The notes: generated by a model not told the origin, from the letters alone. 5,747 bases of DNA from an uncultured Syntrophobacteraceae bacterium (GCA_937889795.1 CALBZH010000426.1:1-5747); one strand, 5' to 3'; numbered from the stretch's first letter, positions 1 through 5,483 are shown. Translations and numbers: made by a program.

Positions 1-47
1 GAGATATCCACTCGTGACTGGAGTTCAGACGTGTGCTCTTCCGATCT
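1..47. other. Illumina TruSeq adapter/index contamination (not genomic)
   Basis: Bases 14-47 are identical to the standard Illumina TruSeq read-2 adapter strand, beginning GTGACTGGAGTTCAGACG and ending in CTCTTCCGATCT. Bases 1-5 (GAGAT) fit the 3' end of the P7 flow-cell sequence. Bases 6-13 (ATCCACTC) sit exactly where the 8-base index belongs, and their reverse complement GAGTGGAT matches TruSeq index 23 as I recall it. The stretch is therefore library-construction sequence left on a contig end. Native DNA begins at about base 48, directly after the adapter's terminal T. Any reading frame starting inside it is artificial; the peptide MTGVQTCALPI is a well-known product of this contamination. 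Confidence 0.98.
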
Positions 48-464
48 TGGGAGCTGCCGGATCTGCGGCCGGACACCAAATCCAGGATCATGAGCATCAT
101 CGGGGAAAAGACGCCCATCGCAATCCAGAATCCCATCGATCTCACGGGTCCGGGCTTCCTTCCCAAGACCTACGTGCCCGTACTCGAAACGGTCCTCCAG
201 GAGGATTTCGATGCGTATCTTGTCGTTTGGAATTTCAACCCCTTCATTCGCGTACCGCTCGTTGAATTTGAAACGATGGTCAACCGATATGCGCACAAGA
301 CCATTGTGATGGTCAACCTGGCGAGTCGCATGGAGGTGACTTCCCTGAGCGAATCCCTCGCGGCACGGGGGATCTGCTGCTATCCAACACCGGAAGCCGG
401 TGCCACGGCCTTGAACGCGCTGCTTTCCCGTCACCATTTCCTGAAGCGAGAGGAATTGCGATGA
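48..464 (+). CDS. acyl-CoA synthetase (NDP-forming), alpha subunit, 3' part only
   Basis: This is the C-terminal ~138 residues of an alpha subunit of the ADP-forming acetyl/acyl-CoA synthetase family. The enzyme interconverts acyl-CoA + ADP + Pi with acid + CoA + ATP in the cytoplasm, giving anaerobes substrate-level ATP or a route to activate acids. The visible part is a succinyl-CoA-ligase-like flavodoxin domain: IQNPIDLTGPGF corresponds to the family's NP(I/V)DLTG motif, followed by an alternating beta/alpha pattern (DAYLVVWNFNPF, KTIVMVNL, RGICCYPTPEAGATAL). The CoA-binding domain and catalytic histidine loop would lie upstream and are missing because the contig ends here. An in-frame GTG at base 33 lies inside adapter sequence and is not a real start. 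The stop TGA (462-464) overlaps the beta-subunit ATG, so the two subunits are translationally coupled. The product call is firm; the exact acyl substrate cannot be told. Confidence 0.85.
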   Translation, partial: WELPDLRPDTKSRIMSIIGEKTPIAIQNPIDLTGPGFLPKTYVPVLETVLQEDFDAYLVVWNFNPFIRVPLVEFETMVNRYAHKTIVMVNLASRMEVTSLSESLAARGICCYPTPEAGATALNALLSRHHFLKREELR

Positions 465-1108
465 TTCTGCCCGAGCATGAAGCCAATCGGCTTCTCGCCG
501 ATGCTGGCCTTCCGATGATCCCCATGCGAGTGGTCCACTCCGTGGATGAAGTCCAGAAAGCGGCCGCAAGCTTTGCCTGCCCGGTGGTGCTCAAGCTCTC
601 CTCGGCCAAGCACACGCACAAAACGGAGATTGGCGGGGTAATCCTCAACCTGTCCACGAGGCAGGACCTGACGAGTGGTTTTGGCAAGCTGCAAGCGCTG
701 CGCGACAGGCTCGACGAGGAAGCACTCATCATCCTCGAGCCCATGGCGGAGGCGGGGGCGGAATTTTTCGTCGGTTTTCAGAGCCACCCGCAGTTTGGCC
801 CCGTGTTGAGCTTTGGTCTGGGGGGAGTCTCCCTCGAGCTGTTCAAGGATGTGGCTTTCCGCCTCCTCCCGGCAGGCGCCGCGGACTTCCGCGAAATGCT
901 GTTGGAGCTCAAGAGCTGGCCGAAAATGCGGGACGGATTTCGGAGCCTTCCACCCGTGGACGAGGAATGTGTCATCGACCTTCTCCAGAAAACAGCCTCA
1001 TTTGCTCTGGAGCATCCGGACGTTGCCGAGCTGGACTTCAACCCGGTCATCATGACCGCGCAGGGCTCCACGATCGCCGACGCCACTGTCGTTCTGAACC
1101 GTTCGTGA
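461..1108 (+). CDS. acyl-CoA synthetase (NDP-forming), beta subunit (ATP-grasp)
   Basis: A complete 215-aa ATP-grasp subunit that pairs with the alpha subunit just upstream. It carries the nucleotide-binding and phosphoryl-transfer half of the enzyme. Visible family motifs in order are: an N-terminal helix (EHEANRLLADAGLPMIP, ~5-21), as in ATP-grasp_5 proteins; KLSSAKHTHKTEIGGVILNL (45-64), the family's K(L)xS..xxHKxxxGGV signature; EPMAEAGAEFFVGFQ (93-107); FGPVLSFGLGG (112-122); ELFKDVAFRLLP (126-137); and ELDFNPVIM (190-198), the metal-binding E-x-x-x-N-P element. Length is close to the usual ~220-230 aa for stand-alone beta subunits, and no key segment is missing. The ATG at 461 is used because it gives the ATGA overlap with the upstream stop and fits the family N-terminus. 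Separate alpha and beta genes, rather than one fused ~700-aa gene, is one of two known arrangements. Confidence 0.9.
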   Translation: MILPEHEANRLLADAGLPMIPMRVVHSVDEVQKAAASFACPVVLKLSSAKHTHKTEIGGVILNLSTRQDLTSGFGKLQALRDRLDEEALIILEPMAEAGAEFFVGFQSHPQFGPVLSFGLGGVSLELFKDVAFRLLPAGAADFREMLLELKSWPKMRDGFRSLPPVDEECVIDLLQKTASFALEHPDVAELDFNPVIMTAQGSTIADATVVLNRS

Positions 1109-1146
1109 GCACAGTCTTGTGTCCGATGACCGGACAGGAGAACAGG

Positions 1147-1485
1147 ATGACGCTTCGAAAAAGTCACCGTTGGCTCCTCACGGTATCCCTGGGCTTCTTC
1201 CTTCTTGCCGTGGCGATGCTCGCGTCTCCCCGGATCTTGCGTGACCGATACGACGCTCGTATCTCCAGCCAGAGACGCCTGGTGGCGGAGCTTGAGGTCA
1301 CGGACCTTTGTCTGTTTACCGATGCCCGGTACGCGAGACATCTGTCTCAGGCCGACTGGCATTCGCCGTTTCAAGACAACCCGACCACGCTCGATTACTT
1401 TCCATCCGGCTCCATGGTGATGCCGCCCGAGACTCTCAGGGGAAGAAGCCATGCAATGGGCGAGAAAACAAGTCAACTTCATTGA
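1147..1485 (+). CDS. small single-span membrane protein of unknown function, permease-linked
   Basis: A 112-aa protein that I cannot assign to a named family. Residues 1-8 are positively charged (MTLRKSHR), followed by one hydrophobic segment at ~9-26 (WLLTVSLGFFLLAVAML). This predicts an N-in anchor with an ~85-residue tail outside the cytoplasmic membrane. The tail has an R-rich helix (RDRYDARISSQRRLVAELE) and then an unusual polar stretch, DLCLFTDARYARHLSQADWH followed by SPFQD and LDYFPSGS. One Cys (C55) and two His (H65, H72) lie among acidic residues, so metal binding is possible but unproven. The ATG at 1147 is preferred because CAGGAG at 1135-1140 is well spaced; an in-frame ATG at 1126 lacks this. 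The gene begins 38 bp after the synthetase stop and its last 35 bp overlap the permease gene. This tight linkage suggests it is a dedicated partner of the permease. Confidence 0.75.
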   Translation: MTLRKSHRWLLTVSLGFFLLAVAMLASPRILRDRYDARISSQRRLVAELEVTDLCLFTDARYARHLSQADWHSPFQDNPTTLDYFPSGSMVMPPETLRGRSHAMGEKTSQLH

Positions 1486-2584
1486 CTTCGCCCTTTCCTC
1501 GATGCTTCGAAGGACGGGCAAGAATCTGGCGCTTCTGCTGGTCTACACGACCATCGTTTTCATGCTCGCGTCGGTCATGTTCTTCTCCATTTCCATTCGG
1601 AACGAGGCATTGTCGATCCTCGACGCCACGCCGGAGATCGTCGTGCAACGCGTGATGGCCGGCAGGCACGAGATCATCCCCCACGGCTATGCCGAGGAGA
1701 TTCGCAAGATCCGCGGAGTGGGGGCCGTCAGGAGCAGACTCTGGGGATACTACTATCACCCGGGAGCAGAGGCGAGCTACACGCTGATGGTGCCGGGGCA
1801 GGTCTCGCTCCGTGATGACGAGGTTTCGGTGGGACATGGCGTCCTCAGGACCTGGCCCACGCACCAGGGCGGTGAGATTCTCCTCGAGAAGTCCGATGGA
1901 CGGGTTGTCGCTCTCAACGTCACCCAGCTTCTGGATGCCGAAACGGAGCTTGTGTCGTCCGACCTGATTTTGATGAGCGACAGGACCTTTCGAGCGATCA
2001 CCGGGATGCCGGAGGGATATGCCACGGACCTTTCGGTCTCCGTGCGCAACCCGAAGGAATGCACCACCATCGCCAAGAAAATTCGGGACGCGCTGCCTGA
2101 CTCGAGGCCCATCATCAAGGGCGAGATCCGCCGCAGCTACGCGACAATTTTCGACTGGCGCAGTGGCTACGTGCTTGTCCTTTTGAGTGGAGCGGTGCTT
2201 GCCTTTTTCATCTTCGCGCTTGAAAAGGCCACGGGATTAAGCGCCGAGGAAAAGCGGGAGATCGGGATTCTGAAGGCGGTGGGATGGACCAATTCGGACG
2301 TTCTCATCCTGAAGTTCTGGGAAGGAGCCATCATCTCGCTGACCGCCTTCCTCCTCGGGGTGCTGGCCGCTTATGTGCATGTGTACTTCTTCTCGGCAAG
2401 TCTCTTCGAGCACGCGCTCAAAGGGTGGGGGATTCTCTACCCGTCCTTCAGGCTGCACCCTTCCGTCGACGCGTATCAGATGGGAGTGCTGTTCCTCCTG
2501 GCCGTCGTTCCCTATGCACTGGTGACCGTCATCCCCGTCTGGAAGACATCGGTGACGGATCCCGATTTGGTCATGCGGCAATAG
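1451..2584 (+). CDS. FtsX/MacB-type ABC transporter permease
   Basis: A 377-aa inner-membrane protein with the four-span layout of MacB/FtsX-type permeases. TM1 is ~25-46, a large extracytoplasmic domain spans ~50-235, and TM2 (~239-257), TM3 (~292-316) and TM4 (~342-362) follow. Just after TM2 is the coupling segment EKREIGILKAVGWTNSDVLI (267-286), which in this superfamily contacts the ATPase and is its most recognisable motif. Members of this type usually act as mechanotransmission machines, moving or releasing periplasmic or lipoprotein substrates, rather than as simple pores. No ATPase gene is present anywhere in this window, so the partner must lie elsewhere. The ATG at 1451 follows AGGGGA (1438-1443) at normal spacing and sits inside the 3' end of the small membrane-protein gene, implying translational coupling. 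Substrate is unknown; the NosL and Cys-rich neighbours suggest copper or thiol chemistry. Confidence 0.88.
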   Translation: MQWARKQVNFIDFALSSMLRRTGKNLALLLVYTTIVFMLASVMFFSISIRNEALSILDATPEIVVQRVMAGRHEIIPHGYAEEIRKIRGVGAVRSRLWGYYYHPGAEASYTLMVPGQVSLRDDEVSVGHGVLRTWPTHQGGEILLEKSDGRVVALNVTQLLDAETELVSSDLILMSDRTFRAITGMPEGYATDLSVSVRNPKECTTIAKKIRDALPDSRPIIKGEIRRSYATIFDWRSGYVLVLLSGAVLAFFIFALEKATGLSAEEKREIGILKAVGWTNSDVLILKFWEGAIISLTAFLLGVLAAYVHVYFFSASLFEHALKGWGILYPSFRLHPSVDAYQMGVLFLLAVVPYALVTVIPVWKTSVTDPDLVMRQ

Positions 2585-2626
2585 GCCTCCGTTGCGAAGC
2601 ACGATGGGAAGCCATACCCGTGGAAG

Positions 2627-2697
2627 ATGAGAATTTTGGGTTATGTGAAAAGGAAAACGAGAGGATGATGACAATTCAGGGGAGACGCGGACCTTGA
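2627..2697 (+). other. possible chain of two tiny overlapping leader ORFs
   Basis: The short gap before the polytopic membrane-protein gene contains two consecutive mini-ORFs. ATG 2627 encodes MRILGYVKRKTRG and stops at TGA 2666-2668. ATG 2665 overlaps that stop as ATGA and encodes MMTIQGRRGP, stopping at TGA 2695-2697. The A of that second stop is the first base of the next gene's ATG (TGATG). A weak purine-rich site precedes each. The arrangement would allow re-initiating ribosomes to pass from the permease region into the next gene. It may equally be chance, since ORFs this short are common. Confidence 0.25.
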
Positions 2698-3695
2698 TGT
2701 TCAGCCCCGGCATCCTTGCGCTGACCGCGAGCTCGGCTGTCGTCGCACCCATCATGATCTATGCCTCGGGGGTCGGCGTGACCATCCTTCGCGGCTGGGA
2801 TCTCGAAAGCGGCAGCGAGACGCAGTTGAAGCTCGAAAGGAAGACCTTCCTGGTCACGACGCTCGTGAGCTGCGTTATGGCGTATCAGATCTTCGCGCTG
2901 TTTATGTTTGTGTACACGACCGATCATCTCCACAGCTCCTTCATCGGCACCATGTGCGCCGCAGGCACGCTGAACGTGAACCCTTACGGCTATCCCACGC
3001 TGCACGTGAAGATGGTGAACGCGATGCTGTGCGGCCTCTGGCTCGTTCTGAATTACACGGACGGCCAAGCTTACGACTACCCGCTGATCAGACCGAAATA
3101 CAGGCTCCTCCTCATTGTCGCGGCCCTGCTCCTTATAGAAACCTTTCTCCAGCTGAAGTATCTCACCGGCTTGAGACCCGACATCATTTCCTCCTGCTGC
3201 GGCATTCTGTTCGGCGACACCGAAAGGAGCTTCACGGGAGCACAGGTGTTTCTCTCATCCCGAACAAGCAAGGTCCTTTTCTACGGAAGTCTCGTGCTGG
3301 TCTTCGGGGCTGGAACCCGCTTTTTGATCCATCGCCGGCTGGGCGGCGTGTTTTCGCTGCTCAGCGTCTGGCAGCTCCTCGTGTCCCTTGTGGCGGTGAT
3401 TTCTTTTATCTCTGTGTATTATTACGAGCTTCCCACGCACCATTGCCCCTTTTGTCTGTTGCAGCGGGAGGTTCATTTCATTGGATACCCGCTCTACGCC
3501 TCTCTTCTTCTGGGCGTCATCGCCGGCGCATCGGTCGGCATGCTCAAGCCCTTCGCCTCCCATGCGAGTCTCGCCGAGATCATCCCTCGGCTGCAAAGAC
3601 GGTTGTGTGCTCTGTCCCTCGCTTGTCTTCTGGTCTTCGCCGCCGTTTCCACGTATCCGATCCTCTTCTCGGAATTTAAGCTGGAAGGCTATTGA
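2697..3695 (+). CDS. polytopic membrane protein with DsbB-like CPFCLLQR motif
   Basis: A 332-aa integral membrane protein with about eight hydrophobic segments (~5-30, 50-73, 105-119, 136-155, 193-210, 219-242, 260-281, 303-320). I do not recognise a named family for the whole. Three cysteine-bearing loops fall between TM2-3 (C87 in MCAAGTLNVNPYGYP), TM4-5 (C167, C168 in SSCCGILFG) and TM6-7 (C250, C253 in HHCPFCLLQRE). The other loops carry most Arg/Lys (LKLERK, RPKYR, HRR, QRR), so the positive-inside rule puts all three Cys loops on the periplasmic side. CPFCLLQR at the start of a TM resembles DsbB, whose CxxC lies at a TM entrance with a quinone-contacting Arg four residues later; R257 has the same spacing. 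A thiol-oxidising or electron-transfer role is inferred. The ATG at 2697 is preferred; TTG at 2694 adds one residue. GGGGAG at 2679-2684 is slightly distant from both. It follows the permease gene by 112 bp, probably in the same operon. Confidence 0.8.
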   Translation: MFSPGILALTASSAVVAPIMIYASGVGVTILRGWDLESGSETQLKLERKTFLVTTLVSCVMAYQIFALFMFVYTTDHLHSSFIGTMCAAGTLNVNPYGYPTLHVKMVNAMLCGLWLVLNYTDGQAYDYPLIRPKYRLLLIVAALLLIETFLQLKYLTGLRPDIISSCCGILFGDTERSFTGAQVFLSSRTSKVLFYGSLVLVFGAGTRFLIHRRLGGVFSLLSVWQLLVSLVAVISFISVYYYELPTHHCPFCLLQREVHFIGYPLYASLLLGVIAGASVGMLKPFASHASLAEIIPRLQRRLCALSLACLLVFAAVSTYPILFSEFKLEGY

Positions 3696-4096
3696 GCCAA
3701 GCCTGCCCCGGGGGAAAGGATCGTCTATCCATCCCGAGCCAATCCAAACTAGCACAGTTGTGAGCAAATCGCGGTGATTCAATGGGGTTAGATCCTCTCA
3801 CCATTCCAATACGGGATGATCGATCCGAGAAATCGAGCGTCTTACGTATTGATTGAGGTTGAAGAATTGTTAACGTAATTAAGTAGTTTGAGGCATGCCC
3901 CACATGCGTTCATGCCGGCATGAAATACGCTAATGCACTGGTGCCTATGCCACTGGGCAGACTGATCGGATGGAGTGTGACGGTCGACCAACAGGGCTCA
4001 CGAGGATCAGGACCAGGCGGACAACCCCCTTGGGGTCTCCGTCTCTCGGCTCCTTGCAGCTGCCGAGCGGAGGTGCTTCTCATACGGGAGGAAGCA
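3696..4096. other. 401-bp intergenic region upstream of nosL-like gene
   Basis: No convincing gene is seen on either strand. Bases ~3780-3890 are clearly more AT-rich than the surrounding coding DNA (for example GAATTGTTAACGTAATTAAG), as expected for a promoter-containing region. I cannot fix a -35/-10 pair with confidence. Perfect short palindromes occur at 3892-3899 (GGCATGCC), 3911-3922 (CATGCCGGCATG) and 3982-3989 (GGTCGACC). Two small hairpins lie just before the next gene: ACCCC/GGGGT at 4024-4036, and CTCGGC/GCCGAG at 4045-4067. The latter lies about 18 bp before the ribosome binding site. The break suggests that the nosL-like gene has its own transcription start. Confidence 0.5.
4086..4094 (+). 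promoter_or_regulatory. ribosome binding site deciding the nosL-like start
   Basis: GGGAGGAAG ends two bases before ATG 4097, with the GGAGG core about 5 nt away. It is one of the strongest Shine-Dalgarno matches in the window. It supports the internal start over the longer reading frame that opens at 3920. Confidence 0.75.
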
Positions 4097-4624
4097 ATGA
4101 AGACATTTGTGATGATGTTCTGCGTGGCGATCGTTGTGGCACTGGGAACGGAAGGCTCGGCGAAGTCCCCCAGCGATCTGAGTCTTCATGCTGATTGCAT
4201 TTACTGCGGCATGCACCGGGATCGATTTGCTCACAGCCGGATGGTGCTCCACTACAAGGATGGGACATCGGTCGGGGTGTGCAGTATTTTCTGTGCCGCA
4301 AGAGACTATGTCAAACATGTCAATGAGGCTCCTGTGCTGGTGGAGGTGGGAGACTACGGAACCAAGCAGCTGACGGATGCGCAAAAAGCTTGGTGGGTGA
4401 TTGGCGGAAGCAAGACCGGCGTCATGACGAACCGACCGAAATGGGCGTTTCAATCCCGGCGGGATGCCCAGGAATTCATTGCCACCTATGGCGGAAGACT
4501 GACCGACTTCGATGAAGCGATGAAAGCCAGTTACGAGGACATCTATGAAGACATGAGAGCGCTCAAGGAGATGCAGCGCGAATACGCTCGATCCAAGCTC
4601 GCTGCCTCCAGCGCCGCCAATTGA
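4097..4624 (+). CDS. nosL: NosL-family copper-binding protein
   Basis: A 175-aa exported protein of the NosL family, periplasmic Cu(I) chaperones first known from nitrous oxide reductase maturation. After a signal peptide (~1-22, MKTF...EGSA) comes the signature DCIYCGMHRDRFAHSRM (33-49), with the CxxCGM copper site (C34, C37, M39). A second pair follows, C62/C66 in GVCSIFCAARDY. The family-typical downstream segment is WWVIGGSKTGVM (99-110) and YGGRLTDFDEA (131-141), and the C-terminal ~30 residues form a charged, probably helical tail. The ATG at 4097 is chosen because GGGAGGAAG (4086-4094) directly precedes it and the signal peptide starts there; an in-frame ATG at 3920 would add residues unlike any export signal. 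Classical NosL is a lipoprotein, but here no lipobox cysteine is visible at the cleavage region, so the protein may be soluble in the periplasm. No nosZ is in view, so the copper client is unknown; the symbol denotes family membership. Confidence 0.85.
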   Translation: MKTFVMMFCVAIVVALGTEGSAKSPSDLSLHADCIYCGMHRDRFAHSRMVLHYKDGTSVGVCSIFCAARDYVKHVNEAPVLVEVGDYGTKQLTDAQKAWWVIGGSKTGVMTNRPKWAFQSRRDAQEFIATYGGRLTDFDEAMKASYEDIYEDMRALKEMQREYARSKLAASSAAN

Positions 4625-4648
4625 ATTGATTTGATCGTTGTCGTGATG

Positions 4649-4691
4649 TGAGCCACCGCGCTCGATCCTCGGTGCTCGCCGTGGTGGCTCA
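4649..4691 (+). terminator. stem-loop after nosL-like gene, possible terminator
   Basis: TGAGCCACCGCG (4649-4660) pairs with CGTGGTGGCTCA (4680-4691) over 12 positions, including one G-U pair, around a 19-nt loop. It begins 24 bp after the NosL stop codon, where a terminator would be expected. No run of T follows, so it may instead be an RNA-stabilising 3' hairpin or a Rho-dependent end. The rest of the 4625-4856 gap shows no gene. Confidence 0.5.
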
Positions 4692-4856
4692 TGCATGACA
4701 TCGAAGTGCGATCGCTCTAGAGAGGCGCCTGGCGTTGTACCACGCCGCACGATTCCGGTAGGCTTTTGTGTTGCTCCTCCCATGAAGTCTGATATGGTGA
4801 AGCATCAACGCATTCGACAGGGTACCGGGCAACCAATCCAAAGAAGGAGAGATAGC

Positions 4857-5240
4857 ATGAGGAAACGATTTGTCGCATTTCTGGTGTTCTGTCTTTCGCT
4901 GTACCTGGTGAGCGGAGTACTTGCTGCGGAATCAGGAAAAATGGATCTCAAAGTCGGGGATGAGCTCTACGTCTGCGGCTGCGGCACGGATTGCGACTGC
5001 GACACCATGGCCAGGAAACCGGGCAAGTGCGTCTGCGGAAAGCCCATGGTCAAGGGAACCGTACTCAAGGTCGAGGAAGGGAAAGCAGTCATCAAGACCG
5101 ACAAGGAGGAGAAGACTTTCAAGACAGTGGGACTGTACAAGTGTGGTTGTGGAGAAGGGTGTGACTGCGGCACCATCAGCCAGAAGCCGGGCAAGTGTGT
5201 GTGCGGCAAGCCGATGGTGAAGGTTGAAGTGAAGAAATAG
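4857..5240 (+). CDS. small exported protein with two Cys-rich metal-binding-like repeats
   Basis: A 127-aa protein with a clear signal peptide: MRKR, hydrophobic core FVAFLVFCLSLYLVSGV, and a probable cleavage in VLAAES, leaving a mature part of ~103 residues. The mature part has two copies of one motif. Residues 38-66 read YVCGCGTDCDCDTMARKPGK then CVCGKPMVK; residues 94-122 read YKCGCGEGCDCGTISQKPGK then CVCGKPMVK. Each copy has six cysteines, and the copies are joined by a Lys/Glu-rich beta-like stretch (GTVLKVEEGKAVIKTDKEEK). The Y-x-C...KPGKC..CG.PM pattern resembles heavy-metal-binding domains (YxCPMHP...PGKCPxCGM) found in copper ATPases and efflux proteins, but with Cys replacing the Met-His part. 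Metal binding in the periplasm is therefore likely; the metal is not known. The ATG at 4857 is preferred because AAGGAG (4844-4849) is 7 nt upstream and the signal peptide begins there; the frame is open farther upstream, to 4695. It lies 232 bp after nosL, with a hairpin between, so it is probably transcribed separately. Confidence 0.82.
   Translation: MRKRFVAFLVFCLSLYLVSGVLAAESGKMDLKVGDELYVCGCGTDCDCDTMARKPGKCVCGKPMVKGTVLKVEEGKAVIKTDKEEKTFKTVGLYKCGCGEGCDCGTISQKPGKCVCGKPMVKVEVKK
4968..5222 (+). repeat. intragenic tandem duplication of an ~87-bp Cys-rich module
   Basis: Bases 4968-5054 and 5136-5222 encode the two 29-residue motif copies and remain similar at DNA level, for example CCGGGCAAGTG in both. 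An 81-bp linker separates them. Many differences are synonymous, such as TGCGTCTGC versus TGTGTGTGC, so the duplication is not recent and the protein motif appears to be under selection. Confidence 0.75.
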
Positions 5241-5242
5241 CG

Positions 5243-5272
5243 CTCTGCGGCTCGGACTGGCCGCGCTCAGAG
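5243..5272 (+). terminator. imperfect hairpin just after Cys-rich protein gene
   Basis: CTCTG-CGGC (5243-5251) can pair with GCCG (5260-5263) and CAGAG (5268-5272), leaving a 4-nt bulge. It starts 3 bp after the stop codon. The position fits a 3' end structure, but there is no T tract and the bulge makes it weak. Confidence 0.3.
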
Positions 5273-5442
5273 AGATCGCAGCTCGTCTACCGGGGGAGTC
5301 GTCCTTCGGGATGAAAGGCGATTCTGGCTCCCGTGGCGCTGTGCATCCTTGCCGCGTCAGTCCCCTGTGTGACCGTTCTTCCGCCCCGAGTGGCTTGAGA
5401 TCGTCTCCTGACCTCGAAGCTCCCGATCCGCCCTCTAAGTCT

Positions 5443-5483
5443 CCCATCCATGCCGGAGCCCATCGGAGTCCGGCATGGATGGG
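5443..5483. terminator. perfect 15-bp inverted repeat, probable strong hairpin
   Basis: CCCATCCATGCCGGA (5443-5457) is the exact reverse complement of TCCGGCATGGATGGG (5469-5483), with an 11-nt loop. The stem is GC-rich and would be very stable as RNA. It lies about 200 bp after the Cys-rich gene and 145 bp before the TetR-type gene. A terminator is the simplest reading, but no T tract follows on either strand, so a small-repeat element or protein-binding site is also possible. Confidence 0.5.

Noticed and set aside
33..47. GTG start giving MLFRS at the front of the alpha-subunit frame
   Set aside because: These codons are adapter. The gene is truncated at base 48 and its true start is not in the window.
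14..265. 83-codon open frame starting MTGVQTCALPI
   Set aside because: It starts in Illumina adapter sequence and is out of frame with the clear acyl-CoA synthetase alpha-subunit frame covering the same DNA.
778..1521. 247-codon open frame on the minus strand
   Set aside because: It lies opposite the beta-subunit and small-membrane-protein genes, shows no domain, and has a composition typical of an antisense shadow in GC-rich DNA.
2585..2696. Remnant of a missing ABC ATPase gene between the permease and the DsbB-like gene
   Set aside because: Only 112 bp are present, and no Walker A, signature or Walker B sequence can be read in any frame.
3920..4096. Longer N-terminus for the nosL-like gene
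   Set aside because: The extra 59 residues lack family resemblance and would bury the signal peptide; the strong ribosome binding site lies before ATG 4097.
4007..4783. 258-codon open frame on the minus strand
   Set aside because: It covers the whole nosL-like gene in antisense; the plus-strand product has diagnostic CxxCGM and signal-peptide features and this one has none.
4695..4856. Longer N-terminus for the Cys-rich protein
   Set aside because: The extension precedes a textbook signal peptide, while AAGGAG is correctly spaced for ATG 4857.
4968..5222. CRISPR-like direct repeats
   Set aside because: There are only two copies, both in frame inside a coding sequence and differing mainly at synonymous positions; this is a protein-domain duplication.
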